Shown here: piece after piece, positions 28,514 through 38,779 of the stretch
Numbering within the stretch: position 1 is the stretch's first letter
Layout: each line of letters starts with the position of its first letter
From: CALMEC01 sp964531025
GTDB lineage: Bacteria > Actinomycetota > Thermoleophilia > Miltoncostaeales > Miltoncostaeaceae
DNA: 64,000 nucleotides
Reading direction: 5' to 3'
Assembly: GCA_964531025.1 (NCBI GenBank)
Contig: CAZHDY010000002.1
Location: forward strand, 213,859 to 277,858
The notes under the pieces: model-generated
Told to the model about the DNA's origin: nothing
The model's database searches: none
What the model saw: the letters and a program-made list of their open reading frames with translations, nothing else
Made by a program: the position numbers and the translations under genes

Positions 28514-28545
28514 GCGGCCCGTGGAGATGTGACGCCACGGGCCGC
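28514..28545 (-). terminator. Hairpin terminator after the aldolase gene
   Basis: GCGGCCCGTGG and CCACGGGCCGC form an 11-bp perfect stem with a 10-nt loop, about 46 bp beyond the fbaB stop codon. No T-tract. Confidence 0.6.
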
Positions 28546-28591
28546 GGGTACCTCTCGATGATCGGTTCCACGGAATCGCAGAACCGACCAT

Positions 28592-29677
<1,086 letters not shown>

Positions 29678-29822
29678 GCTCACTCCTTGTCGTCGGCGGT
29701 TCGGCGATATATCGGCCCCGTAGTCTGCCCGCCGTAGCGTCGACCGTGGGAGATTCACCGGTTCACATGACATTCGTTCTCCGACGTTAACTCCGCCGGG
29801 GTGTCGGCCGATACACCCGACG

Positions 29823-31466
29823 ATGGCAGAGCCCCAGACAGAGAAATCGGAACTCATCGTCGGCCTTGAGACCGCCGTCTCCGCGACGCCGGACAACGTC
29901 GAACTGCGCCTCCTTCTGGTCGGCCACCTCCTGGAGGGGGGCTACCACCGGGACGCACTGTCCCACGCGATCGTCGTCGCCCAGGCGCAGCCCGACCGCA
30001 TCGAGGCCTACCGCTTCGCCGCTCACGCCGCCCATGGCGCGGGAGATCCGCGTGCCGCCGCCTACGAACGGGTCGGACGTGCGCTCACCGCCGCCGAGGA
30101 TCCGGCGAACGAGACCCCGCGCTCGACGGCCGGCTCCGCACCGGCACCTCCGCCGACCACCGCGCCCGTCGCCGCCGTACCCCGGCCCACGCCGGTCGAG
30201 GCACCGCCCGCGCGCGCGTCACTCGTGCCGGACGACGCACCGGACGCCCCTCCGCACCGCCGCGCGCACCGCACCCCGTCCGCAACCGTCGCGGTCGCCC
30301 CCGCCGCCCCCGAGACCACGCCGACGGAGACGTCCTCCGACGAAACCGTCGCCGAGGCGCCCGTGGAGGCCGCCGCCCCCAAGCGTGCCCGACGTAGCCG
30401 GGGCGGAACGCGCAAGCGCCGTCAGGAGATCGAGCCGGTCACCGAGACCGAGATCGAACCGGCCGACACCCCCGAGCCGGATATCGACGAGGACGCCGTC
30501 CCCGTCGATGAGGCACCCGTCGTGGACGCGACCGACGTCGACATCGACGCCGATCAGGAGGAGGACGACGAGGTCTGGGAGGCTCCGGAGGAGCACTTCA
30601 CGATCGCACCCGAGGAGATCGAGCGTCCGACGCTCACCCTCGCGAGCATCGCCACCGACGCCGTCCGTGACCGTTTCGAGGCGGTCGTCGTGAACCCCCT
30701 CCGCTATGGGTCCGGCGCACGCAGGTCGACCCAGGGCGGAATGCTCCTGTTCGGCCCCGACGGCTGCGGCAAGGGTTTCTTCGCCCGGATCGTCGCCGGC
30801 GAGCTCAAGGCGAGCTTCCTCCGCGTCGACATGGCCCAGGCCATGCAGTGGCCGGGCGACCCCCGCGAGAACATCGGCACGGTCTTCGAGGCCGCTCGCG
30901 GTGCGCTTCCCTGCGTCCTCTATCTCGACAACATCGATCGGGCCGGCACCCACCCCGACACACCCGAAGACGCCGCGGACCGCCGGCTCCTCTCCCGCCT
31001 GGCCTCCGAGATCACGAGCGCGACCTCCAGCCGGGGACTGTTCGTCATCGGTGGCACCACCGCGCCCTGGGACGTCGACATGACGCTTCTGTCGAACGGA
31101 CGTCTCGATCGTTCGCTGGTCGTGCTTCCCCCGGACGGCCCGGCCCGCGAGATGATCCTTCGCGAGACCCTGTCCGATGCACCGCTCTCGGGCGTCGAGC
31201 TGCCGTGGATCATCGAGCGGACGCGCCATTTCTCGGTGGACGACCTCGTCGCCCTGGCCGATCACGCCAAGGCGCTGGCGGCCATCAACGCCCTCGGCGA
31301 CCGGATCGTCGTGGGTCCCGGCGAGATGACGCGGGCATTCCGCGAAGTGCGTCCCGCCGCCCCGTCCTGGTTCTCCCAGATCCTGGACAACGCCGTGGGC
31401 GGAGGGAACCAGGACGGCATGTACGACGAGGTGCGTTCGTACATGAACGCCAACCAACTCGTGTAG
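29823..31466 (+). CDS. AAA+ protein with TPR-like N-terminus and degenerate ATPase motifs
   Basis: 547 aa. Residues 5-90 form TPR-like helices (DNVELRLLLVGHLLEGGYHRDA); 95-260 is a low-complexity Ala/Pro/Glu/Asp linker with a basic patch KRARRSRGGTRKRR; 270-460 is an AAA+ module related to the FtsH/CDC48 group. Walker A is GPDGCGKG (311-318) with glycine where Thr/Ser should be, and Walker B is VLYLDNID (365-372) with asparagine N370 replacing the catalytic glutamate; the usual sensor-1 asparagine is threonine. The arginine-finger region NGRLDR (425-430) is kept. It may bind but not hydrolyse ATP efficiently. Lies upstream of pgi on the same strand. Confidence 0.8.
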   Translation: MAEPQTEKSELIVGLETAVSATPDNVELRLLLVGHLLEGGYHRDALSHAIVVAQAQPDRIEAYRFAAHAAHGAGDPRAAAYERVGRALTAAEDPANETPRSTAGSAPAPPPTTAPVAAVPRPTPVEAPPARASLVPDDAPDAPPHRRAHRTPSATVAVAPAAPETTPTETSSDETVAEAPVEAAAPKRARRSRGGTRKRRQEIEPVTETEIEPADTPEPDIDEDAVPVDEAPVVDATDVDIDADQEEDDEVWEAPEEHFTIAPEEIERPTLTLASIATDAVRDRFEAVVVNPLRYGSGARRSTQGGMLLFGPDGCGKGFFARIVAGELKASFLRVDMAQAMQWPGDPRENIGTVFEAARGALPCVLYLDNIDRAGTHPDTPEDAADRRLLSRLASEITSATSSRGLFVIGGTTAPWDVDMTLLSNGRLDRSLVVLPPDGPAREMILRETLSDAPLSGVELPWIIERTRHFSVDDLVALADHAKALAAINALGDRIVVGPGEMTRAFREVRPAAPSWFSQILDNAVGGGNQDGMYDEVRSYMNANQLV

Positions 31467-31571
31467 CCGAACCGCGCGATTCGCCGAGGGGCGGGTCCAC
31501 GGGCCGTCACGCCCGCGACCATCGGGTACCGTCTGTACGACGTCCCTACCGAGGCCACCCGGAGGTAGACC

Positions 31572-33206
31572 GTGGCTCCGCCACCCCGCATCGTCGATAC
31601 GCCCGCCTGGGCGGCCCTCGACGACCATCACCGTGAGATCGCCCACCGGCATCTGCGCGAGCTCTTCGCGGAGGATCCCGGGCGGGCGGAGCGCTACACC
31701 GTGCGCGTGGGCGATCTCGTCGTCGACTATTCCAAGAACCGGATCACCGACGAGACGATCCGCCGTCTGGTGACGCTGGCCGAGACGGCCGGGATGCCGG
31801 AGCGCGCCGAGGCCATGTTCCGGGGTGAGCACGTCAACGTGACAGAGGATCGTGCGGTGCTTCACACGGCGCTTCGCACCCCGCCCGGCTCGGAGGTCCG
31901 TGTCGACGGACACGACGTGATCCCCGACGTCCACGCCGTGCTCGATTCGATGGAGCGCTTCTGCGACCGCGTCCGCGGCGGCGACTGGACCGGGTTCACC
32001 GGGCTCCCGATCCGCAACGTGGTGAACATCGGCATCGGCGGATCGGATCTGGGCCCCGCCATGGCCTTCGACGCGCTCCGCGACGTCTCCGACCGGGGCA
32101 TGCGGGTCCGCTTCGTGTCGAACGTGGACGGTGACGACATCTGGGAGGCGCTCGTCGACCTCGATCCGGCCGAGACGCTCTTCGTCATCTCCTCCAAGAC
32201 CTTCACCACCGTCGAGACCATCACCAACGCCACCACCGCCCGCACGTGGCTGGTGGACGGACTGGGTGACGAGGCCGCGGTGGCACGGCACTTCGTCGCC
32301 GTGTCGACCAACGCCCGTGAGGTCGCGCGCTTCGGGATCGACACCGACAACATGTTCGGCTTCTGGGACTGGGTCGGCGGTCGCTACAGCATGGACTCGG
32401 CCATCGGGCTCGCACTCATGCTCGCCATCGGCCCGACCGCCTTCCGCGAGATGCTCGACGGGTTCCACACGGTGGACCGTCACTTCCGTGAGGCACCGCT
32501 CGAACGGAACGCGCCGGCACTGCTCGGCCTCATCGGCATCTGGTACGGGAACTTCTTCGGAGCGGCGACCCAGGCCGTCCTCCCCTACTCGCACTATCTG
32601 GCGCGGTTCCCGGCATACCTCCAGCAGCTCGACATGGAGTCGAACGGCAAGTCCACCGACCTGTGGGGACGACCGGTCACGTGGAGCACGGGGCCCGTGG
32701 TCTGGGGCACCCCCGGGACGAACGGCCAGCACGCCTACTACCAGCTGATCCATCAGGGCACGCACCTCATCCCGTGTGACTTCATCGGTTTCACCCACCC
32801 GCGCCACGACCTTCCCGGGCACCACGACCAGCTGGTCGCGAACCTGTTCGCCCAGGCGGAGGCGCTGGCGTTCGGCAGGACGCGCGCCGAGGTGGAGGCC
32901 GACGGCGTCCCGGCCGATCAGGTGCCGCACCGCGTGTTCGAGGGCAATCGCCCGAGCACGATGATCATGGCACCGCGTCTCACCCCGAGCGTGCTCGGCC
33001 AGCTCATCGCGCTCTACGAGCACCGCGTCTTCACGATGGGCGCCGTCTGGCAGATCAACTCGTTCGACCAATGGGGCGTCGAGCTGGGGAAGGTCCTCGC
33101 CCGCCGGATCATCCCCGAGTTGCGCGCCGAGGTACCCATTGGCGATCACGATGCGTCCACCGCGCGCCTTATCGCGTCATATCGACGCGATCGCACCCTC
33201 GACTGA
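31572..33206 (+). CDS. pgi: Glucose-6-phosphate isomerase
   Basis: Interconverts glucose-6-phosphate and fructose-6-phosphate. 544 aa with NIGIGGSDLGPAMAFDAL, the phosphate-binding SSKTFTTVET, the catalytic glutamate region MESNGKST and the C-terminal signature NSFDQWGVELGKVLARRI. GTG 31572 is supported by GGAGG at 6-nt spacing. gnd follows after 43 bp, so hexose phosphates can feed either glycolysis or the pentose phosphate route. Confidence 0.96.
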   Translation: MAPPPRIVDTPAWAALDDHHREIAHRHLRELFAEDPGRAERYTVRVGDLVVDYSKNRITDETIRRLVTLAETAGMPERAEAMFRGEHVNVTEDRAVLHTALRTPPGSEVRVDGHDVIPDVHAVLDSMERFCDRVRGGDWTGFTGLPIRNVVNIGIGGSDLGPAMAFDALRDVSDRGMRVRFVSNVDGDDIWEALVDLDPAETLFVISSKTFTTVETITNATTARTWLVDGLGDEAAVARHFVAVSTNAREVARFGIDTDNMFGFWDWVGGRYSMDSAIGLALMLAIGPTAFREMLDGFHTVDRHFREAPLERNAPALLGLIGIWYGNFFGAATQAVLPYSHYLARFPAYLQQLDMESNGKSTDLWGRPVTWSTGPVVWGTPGTNGQHAYYQLIHQGTHLIPCDFIGFTHPRHDLPGHHDQLVANLFAQAEALAFGRTRAEVEADGVPADQVPHRVFEGNRPSTMIMAPRLTPSVLGQLIALYEHRVFTMGAVWQINSFDQWGVELGKVLARRIIPELRAEVPIGDHDASTARLIASYRRDRTLD

Positions 33207-33249
33207 GACCACCACCGCACCGCCCGAACACTCCGACGGAAGGCATCCC

Positions 33250-34290
33250 GTGTCCGAAACCACACCGAATCCCGATCGGATGCAGCTGGGGATGGTCGGC
33301 CTGGGCCGCATGGGCGCCAACATCGTCCGCCGCCTCATGCGCGACGGCCATGAGTGCGTGGTGTTCGACGTCAGTTCCGATGCCGTCGCCGCCCTGGCCG
33401 ACGAGGGGGCGACCCCTGCCGCGGACCTCGCCGACCTCGCGGCCCGACTGCGCGGCCCCCGCCATGTGTGGGTGATGGTCCCCGCGGCGATCACCGGTCG
33501 CGTGGTGGACGACCTGGCGGAGGTGCTCTCCGATGCCGACGTGATCATCGACGGCGGTAACAGCTACTACCGGGACGCCATCCGGACATCCTCCGACCTG
33601 GCCGAGCGCGGCATCGACTTCGTCGACGTGGGCACCAGCGGCGGCGTGTTCGGGCTGGAGCGCGGCTACTGCCTCATGATCGGTGGCCGCGACGAGCCGG
33701 TCGCGCGACTGGGCCCCATCTTCCGCTCATTGGCCCCCGGAGTCGATGCGGCACCCCGCACCCCCGGACGTGAGGGCGTTCCGTCGACCTCGGAGGAGGG
33801 GTACCTCCACTGCGGGCCGCCCGGCGCCGGCCACTTCGTGAAGATGATCCACAACGGGATCGAGTACGGGGCGATGGCCGCGTACGCCGAGGGCCTCGCG
33901 ATCCTGGACCGCGCGGACATCGGCGCCGCCTCACGGTCGGAGGACGCCGAGACGGCACCCCTGGCAGACCCCGAGGCATACCGGTACGACCTCGATGTCG
34001 CCGAGATCACCGAGGTCTGGCGACGCGGAAGCGTGGTGGCGAGCTGGCTCCTGGATCTGACGGCGTCCGCGCTCCACGAGGACCCGAACCTCGACGCGTT
34101 CACCGGTGCGGTCAGTGACAGCGGCGAGGGCCGCTGGACGGTGCAGGCGGCGGTCGAGACCGGGGTGCCCGCCCATGTGCTGGCGGCGGCGCTCTTCGAG
34201 CGCTTCAGCTCACGCGGTGAGGGGAACTACGCCGGCAAGGTCCTGTCGGCCATGCGCCACCAGTTCGGCGGCCACGTCGAACGCCCCTGA
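33250..34290 (+). CDS. gnd: 6-phosphogluconate dehydrogenase, decarboxylating (short form)
   Basis: Oxidative decarboxylation of 6-phosphogluconate to ribulose-5-phosphate. 346 aa, the short YqeC/GndA-like form rather than the 470-aa form. N-terminal Rossmann motif MVGLGRMGANIVRRL, substrate motif DGGNSYYRDAIR, catalytic lysine region GPPGAGHFVKMIHNGIEYG, and C-terminal helices with RFSSRGEGNYAGKVLSAM. GTG 33250 has GGAAGG 6 nt upstream. pgl, the preceding pathway step, is about 12 kb away. Confidence 0.94.
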   Translation: MSETTPNPDRMQLGMVGLGRMGANIVRRLMRDGHECVVFDVSSDAVAALADEGATPAADLADLAARLRGPRHVWVMVPAAITGRVVDDLAEVLSDADVIIDGGNSYYRDAIRTSSDLAERGIDFVDVGTSGGVFGLERGYCLMIGGRDEPVARLGPIFRSLAPGVDAAPRTPGREGVPSTSEEGYLHCGPPGAGHFVKMIHNGIEYGAMAAYAEGLAILDRADIGAASRSEDAETAPLADPEAYRYDLDVAEITEVWRRGSVVASWLLDLTASALHEDPNLDAFTGAVSDSGEGRWTVQAAVETGVPAHVLAAALFERFSSRGEGNYAGKVLSAMRHQFGGHVERP

Positions 34291-34326
34291 CGACGACGTC
34301 CCACATCACCGGGATGAGGGGCATCA

Positions 34327-34355
34327 CCGCGCTCCGTCGGCACCGGCGAGCGCGG
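34327..34355 (+). terminator. Hairpin terminator after gnd
   Basis: CCGCGCTC/GAGCGCGG, 8-bp stem with a partly paired 13-nt loop, 37 bp downstream of the gnd stop. Confidence 0.45.
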
Positions 34356-34442
34356 AATCGCCGTGTCATGACGCATTCGGATCGCCGCGGCGTACGCGGA
34401 TTTCGCACAATCCGGTGACAGGCTGTGCTAACGATTCCGGAG

Positions 34443-34895
34443 ATGACCGACGTCGAGCCGCCAGTTGATCGTCCGTACAACCTCAACGAATCGCTCATCT
34501 GGCAGCTGGCCGTCACCGGCCGGCTGATCCGCACCCTGCTCGACAACTCGCTGCCGGAAGCCGGTCCGCAGGCCCTCGCCGTCCTCATCCGGCTGCTCGA
34601 GACAGAAGGACTGACCCAGGCGGAGCTCGCGCGGCGTCAGCGGGTGGAGGCACCGTCCATGTCCGGCATGGTCGACCGGCTGGTGCGCGCCGGATACGTC
34701 GTGCGCGAGCCGCACCCCGGAGACCGCCGGTCGGTCTGCGTGTACATCACGGATGCGGGACGTGAGATCGTCGAGATGAGCCGCGAGAGCGCGGAGGGTG
34801 TGCACGACCAGGTGTTCGCCGACCTCACCGACGACGAGCAGACGATGCTGGTGGGCCTCCTGACCAAGGTGCTGGCCCGCCTCCCGGGCCCGTAG
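34443..34895 (+). CDS. MarR-family transcriptional regulator
   Basis: 150 aa from the ATG at 34443 (GTG 34425 possible). Winged helix: GLTQAELARRQRVEAPSMSG, MVDRLVRAGYVVREPHPGDR and the wing RRSVCVYITDAG, flanked by dimerisation helices. Followed 308 bp downstream by an MFS exporter on the same strand; MarR-exporter pairs usually form a substrate-inducible efflux module. Two hairpins end its transcript. Confidence 0.92.
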   Translation: MTDVEPPVDRPYNLNESLIWQLAVTGRLIRTLLDNSLPEAGPQALAVLIRLLETEGLTQAELARRQRVEAPSMSGMVDRLVRAGYVVREPHPGDRRSVCVYITDAGREIVEMSRESAEGVHDQVFADLTDDEQTMLVGLLTKVLARLPGP

Positions 34896-34903
34896 CCGCA
34901 GGC

Positions 34904-34926
34904 GTCCGGCGGTCAGCCCGCCGGAC
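34904..34926 (+). terminator. Hairpin terminator after marR, first of two
   Basis: GTCCGGCGG/CCGCCGGAC, 9-bp stem with a 5-nt loop, 8 bp beyond the stop codon. Confidence 0.6.
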
Positions 34927-34951
34927 GACACAACGCCCGATTCGACAGACG

Positions 34952-34975
34952 CCCGACCGAGGCCCATCGGTCGGG
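34952..34975. terminator. Second hairpin after marR
   Basis: CCCGACCGA/TCGGTCGGG, 9-bp perfect stem with a 6-nt loop, 25 bp beyond the first hairpin. The rest of the 308-bp gap holds a fragment of the dispersed repeat core at 34993-35014 and the promoter region of the MFS gene. Confidence 0.5.
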
Positions 34976-34992
34976 AGCCGCGCAACCCCCGA

Positions 34993-35014
34993 CGGTTGGC
35001 CGGTGTGGGTGGAT
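34993..35014. repeat. Fragment of the dispersed repeat core
   Basis: CGGTTGGCCGGTGTGGGTGG plus AT matches block C of the 16-kb array (CGGTTGGCCGGGGCGGGCGG) with small differences. No terminal inverted repeats are seen here, so this is a solo core fragment. Confidence 0.5.
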
Positions 35015-35191
35015 GCCCATCTGCTCCTCCCGGTCGGCCCGGTTCGAAAAGAACCTCTCCAAGATCACCGGTGGAAGCTCGGTTTCCGGAAGAGTCGGGC
35101 CCGACGACGAGCCCGCGGCGTGCGCGGATCGACGGCTGGCCAGGGCACGTTGACAGCCCGCCCACCGGGGCCACGACGGCGTCGCCCGGCG

Positions 35192-35197
35192 TAGCTT
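35192..35197 (+). promoter_or_regulatory. Candidate -10 element, leaderless MFS transcript
   Basis: TAGCTT (TANNNT) ends 6 nt before the GTG start at 35204; no ribosome-binding site is visible. Confidence 0.4.
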
Positions 35198-35203
35198 TGG
35201 GCG

Positions 35204-36679
35204 GTGACGGAATCAACGACCTCGAGCCCTGATCACGGTGACGGTCACCCGGCCACGGGCGCACCGTCGACGACGGGCAGGGAGTCACCGGTCAACACCC
35301 GCGCCGTCATCGCCGGACTCGTCGTCGCATCGCTCGCGTTCGCGATCATGCAGACGCTGCTCATCCCGGTACTCCCCGTCCTGAAGACGGAGCTCGGGAC
35401 CACGACGGAGTGGGTCACCTGGACCGTGACCGTCTACCTTCTCGTCGGAGTGGTCATAACCCCGCTGTTCAGCCGGCTGGGCGACCAGTTCGGAAAGGTC
35501 CGGATGACGTTGGTCAGCCTCGGGACCTTCCTGATCGGCTCACTCGGCGCCGCCGTCGCCTGGAACATCGCCTCGCTCATCGTCTTCCGCGGCGTGCAGG
35601 GCGTCGGAGCCGCGGTCCTCCCCCTCTCCTTCGCGATCATCCGAGACCACCTCCCCGAAGAACGTTGGAGCGTCGCCATGGGCACGGTCTCATCGGTGTT
35701 GGGCGTCGGAGGCGCCCTCGGGATCGTGGGCGCCGGGCTCATCGCGGACAACGCCTCGTGGCGTTGGCTGTTCGTGCTGTCCGCGGCGATCGGCATCGCC
35801 GCCCTGGTGCTCGTGGGGCGTTTCATCCCCGAGTCCGACGTCCGCGCATCGTCGTCCATCGACGTCCCGGGGGCGGCGCTCCTCTCGCTCGGGCTGGGTG
35901 CGCTCCTGCTCGCGCTCGCCCAGGGCAACGGGTGGGGCTGGCTGTCCCCGCCGATCCTCGCGCTCTTCGTCGGCGCATTTGCCGTGCTCGCGGTGTGGGT
36001 GGTCGTCGAACGCCGGGTCGCGATGCCGATGATCGATCTGCGCGTGATGTCGCACCGGCCGGTCCTGTTCACCAACATCACGGCGTTCCTCTCGGGCTAT
36101 GCGCTCTATTCGACCTGGCTCATCCTCCCGACCTTCCTCCAGTTCCCGTCGTCGCTGTCGCCCGCGGAGCAGGAGCTCGCCACGTTCGGCTTCAACATGA
36201 GCGTCACCGAGGCCGGTCTCTGGACCCTCCCCACCTCCGCGGCGATCGTGGCAGGCGGGCCGATCGCGGGCCTCATCGGTCAGAGATTCGGATCGGGCGT
36301 CCCGTTGAGGATCGGGATGGTGTGCTCGGGCGTCGGCTCCCTCGGTATCACCCTGTGGCACGGCTCGGCGCTCTCGGTCTCCCTCTGGTTCGCTGTCGTC
36401 GGGATCGGTATCGGCTTCGCGTTCGCCGCGATGCCCCGGTTGATCGTGGCCGAGGTCCCCGCCACCCAGACCGCGATCGCGACCGGGGTGAACAACGTGG
36501 TCCGGACCGTCGGGGGTGTGATGGGAGGTCAGATCGCCGCCGCGGTGGTCGCGGCGCACACCGTGGGCGACACCGCCGTATCGGCGGAGAGCGGCTACGT
36601 GATCGCCTTCCGGGCGAGCGTCGTGGCCGGCTTCCTCGGGGTGCTCACCGCCCTGGCGATCCGCTCCGTCCGACGATAG
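35204..36679 (+). CDS. MFS multidrug exporter (DHA2-like)
   Basis: Proton-coupled drug efflux permease, 491 aa with a 25-30-residue hydrophilic leader and about 14 membrane helices, the DHA2 (EmrB/QacA) layout. Motif A is SRLGDQFGKVRM between helices 2 and 3; GVQGVGAAVLPLSFAIIRD and GTVSSVLGVGGALGIVGAGL are motif B/C-like. The MarR gene upstream is its likely regulator. Substrate unknown. Confidence 0.9.
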   Translation: MTESTTSSPDHGDGHPATGAPSTTGRESPVNTRAVIAGLVVASLAFAIMQTLLIPVLPVLKTELGTTTEWVTWTVTVYLLVGVVITPLFSRLGDQFGKVRMTLVSLGTFLIGSLGAAVAWNIASLIVFRGVQGVGAAVLPLSFAIIRDHLPEERWSVAMGTVSSVLGVGGALGIVGAGLIADNASWRWLFVLSAAIGIAALVLVGRFIPESDVRASSSIDVPGAALLSLGLGALLLALAQGNGWGWLSPPILALFVGAFAVLAVWVVVERRVAMPMIDLRVMSHRPVLFTNITAFLSGYALYSTWLILPTFLQFPSSLSPAEQELATFGFNMSVTEAGLWTLPTSAAIVAGGPIAGLIGQRFGSGVPLRIGMVCSGVGSLGITLWHGSALSVSLWFAVVGIGIGFAFAAMPRLIVAEVPATQTAIATGVNNVVRTVGGVMGGQIAAAVVAAHTVGDTAVSAESGYVIAFRASVVAGFLGVLTALAIRSVRR

Positions 36680-36688
36680 TCGGCCCGG

Positions 36689-36716
36689 CGGGCGGCAGGG
36701 ATACCCGTACCGCCCG
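36689..36716. terminator. Bidirectional hairpin between convergent genes
   Basis: CGGGCGG/CCGCCCG with an inner GGG/CCC pair, in the 51-bp gap between the ends of the MFS and SEC-C genes. Confidence 0.5.
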
Positions 36717-36730
36717 GACCGGGTCAGTGA

Positions 36731-38728
36731 TCAGTGGTGGGCGTGGTGGTGCCCTTCCGACCGCTCGAAGGGTCCGGTGGCGGCACCTGCGCCGACCGCG
36801 TCGATGTGCCCCAGCCAATCCGCCCAATCGTGGGCGGAGGCGTCGTCCGCCGCGGCCAGCGCGACCGCAGACGCGACCTCGTCCTCCGGCACCTCGCAGA
36901 CGGGACCGCCCAGGAAGGCGCGCGGGCCCACCGGGAGAAGGCGCCCGGCGATCGTCGTTCCCGGCCTGATCTCGTCGAAGGTGAACGTGGACACGTCGAC
37001 ATCGTTGCCCGATCCGAGATCGGTCAGCACGACGTCGTCACCATCGACGGACCGCACCTCGAACACGCCGAGCGGCTGCTCGGACCAGTCCTCCACAAGA
37101 TCGAGTTCATGTCGCGGCAGAAGGGCGGCGCGCTCCTCCGCGAACCACCGGATGACATCGGCCTCGAACGCGGCGATCTCCGCGATGCGGATGTCGTCGT
37201 CGATCCGATCCTCCGGGTCCTCGTCGCCGCCCTCACGTTCGATCGCATGGATCGCGAGATGCTCGACCACTCCACGGCGCGCCGGGTGCAGCGTGAAGCC
37301 GAGGATCTTCGCGTAGAGCCATTCGGCCTGCACCGCCACCGGCAGAATGGAGCGGTCGATGCAGCACGCCTTGAACTTGCGTCCGGATCCGCACGGGCAG
37401 GGCTCGTTGCGGCCGACCTTCGGAGGCTCGGCATCGACGATCCGCTGCAGTCGCACGACCTGGGGATGGTCGTCCTCCAGACCGGCTCGGCGCAGGTTGT
37501 CGAGGGCGCGGCGTGCGTCGCCGCGGTCGTCCAGGTATCCGGCGGCGGTGATGAGCGACCGACGGTGCCCGGAGTCCAAGCGCAGGGCGAGACGGAGATC
37601 CTGCTCGGCGTTGGCGACCGAACCGAGACACTCGTGGGCCGTCGCACGTACGTAGAGCACGGCGGGCGCAGAGTCCGCATCCGCAACCTCCAGGAGCGAA
37701 CTCGTGAAGTCCACCAGCTCCTTGGCGACGTCATCGACGTGGTGACCCGCCGCTGCGATCTCCTCCGCCAGGAACGCGGCGGCGACCTCACCGTGGGCGA
37801 GGTTCCGGCCGACGGTCCCCGCGTCAACGTCGGATTCCTCACCGAACGCCGCCGTGACCTCCTCGTAGGCCGTGTGGCAGCAGTCGTCGAACCCGTAGAC
37901 ATCGGTGTTGCGACGCCGGACGTCCGCGGCGTGGATCTCGGGCGGTGTGAGCCAGTCCGTGTCGCCCGGACCCACGTACGCATCGCGCCGTGAGAGGCCT
38001 GCGGCCTCGAGCATCGCCGCGAACGGTGCGCCCGGCCGGCGGAGGGCGTCGGCGTCGTCGATCAGCCAGGTGACCAGAAGAGGGGTCATACCGATCGGCC
38101 CCTCGTCCTCACCGCGAATCTCGTCGAAGTGACGCTTCAGTGCCGCGACGGCGTCGGGATCGGGTTCTGCTGCATCGGCGGCCGTCAGGTGGAGTTCGCC
38201 GTCCTGGAATCGGGCGGCCACGACGTCACCATCGGATCGGATCGCGTCCAGCGCCGGGACCCCGAGAGAGATCCCTCCACCCCGGCTCACCTCCTCCCGG
38301 AACTCCGGGCCGACGTCGGGGTCGGCGACCTCGAACACCATCGGGACCTCGCCCGCGCCGGCGACCTTCAGGCGGATCGAGTCGTCCTCCTCGTCGCCGG
38401 AACCGGTCTGTGCCGCCAGGGCGACGGGGACGATGTCGGGACGTACCGTCACGACGCCCGTGGCCCGTTCGTCCGCCGACAGACGATGGGCGAACACCCG
38501 TCCCGAGAGGACCGCGTGGAGGTCGAAGACCTCCTCACCGTTCAACGTCATGAATCCGGGGGCGGCCTCGACGACCTGGTAGATCCGCTCGAGGCCCTCG
38601 TCACCGGAGAGGTCGGCATGGTCCTGGAGGGCCGCGGAGATCTGCGGAAGCGAGCGCGGCCGGCCGTCGGCCATCAGGTCGAGGATCGCCCGGCGGGTGG
38701 CGTCGGTCACGGTGGGATCGGATGACAT
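36731..38728 (-). CDS. Large SEC-C zinc-motif protein with winged-helix N-terminus
   Basis: 665 aa, no enzyme fold recognised. The N-terminal about 75 residues (DATRRAILDLMADGRPRSL, PQISAALQD) look like a winged helix. Residues about 330-430 look TPR-like (ATAHECLGSVANAEQDLRLAL, AAGYLDDRGDARRAL). A SEC-C motif VGRNEPCPCGSGRKFKACC lies around 448-466; this zinc knuckle is found at the end of SecA and in many uncharacterised proteins. The extreme C-terminus is histidine-rich (HHHAHH) and may bind metal. The ATG start is leaderless-like. Function unknown. Confidence 0.8.
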   Translation of the reverse strand: MSSDPTVTDATRRAILDLMADGRPRSLPQISAALQDHADLSGDEGLERIYQVVEAAPGFMTLNGEEVFDLHAVLSGRVFAHRLSADERATGVVTVRPDIVPVALAAQTGSGDEEDDSIRLKVAGAGEVPMVFEVADPDVGPEFREEVSRGGGISLGVPALDAIRSDGDVVAARFQDGELHLTAADAAEPDPDAVAALKRHFDEIRGEDEGPIGMTPLLVTWLIDDADALRRPGAPFAAMLEAAGLSRRDAYVGPGDTDWLTPPEIHAADVRRRNTDVYGFDDCCHTAYEEVTAAFGEESDVDAGTVGRNLAHGEVAAAFLAEEIAAAGHHVDDVAKELVDFTSSLLEVADADSAPAVLYVRATAHECLGSVANAEQDLRLALRLDSGHRRSLITAAGYLDDRGDARRALDNLRRAGLEDDHPQVVRLQRIVDAEPPKVGRNEPCPCGSGRKFKACCIDRSILPVAVQAEWLYAKILGFTLHPARRGVVEHLAIHAIEREGGDEDPEDRIDDDIRIAEIAAFEADVIRWFAEERAALLPRHELDLVEDWSEQPLGVFEVRSVDGDDVVLTDLGSGNDVDVSTFTFDEIRPGTTIAGRLLPVGPRAFLGGPVCEVPEDEVASAVALAAADDASAHDWADWLGHIDAVGAGAATGPFERSEGHHHAHH

Positions 38729-38734
38729 GGGCGC

Positions 38735-38740
38735 AGGTTA
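38735..38740 (-). promoter_or_regulatory. Candidate -10 element, leaderless SEC-C transcript
   Basis: TAACCT (TANNNT) on the minus strand, 6 nt before the ATG at 38728, with no ribosome-binding site between. Confidence 0.4.
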
Positions 38741-38779
38741 TCCAACCGGGGGCGCCCGCTTCCCCGTCCGGTTCGGGTA

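Noticed and set aside
30219..33149. 976-codon minus-strand open frame
   Set aside because: Antisense to the AAA+ and pgi genes, both clearly real; composition typical of a shadow frame.
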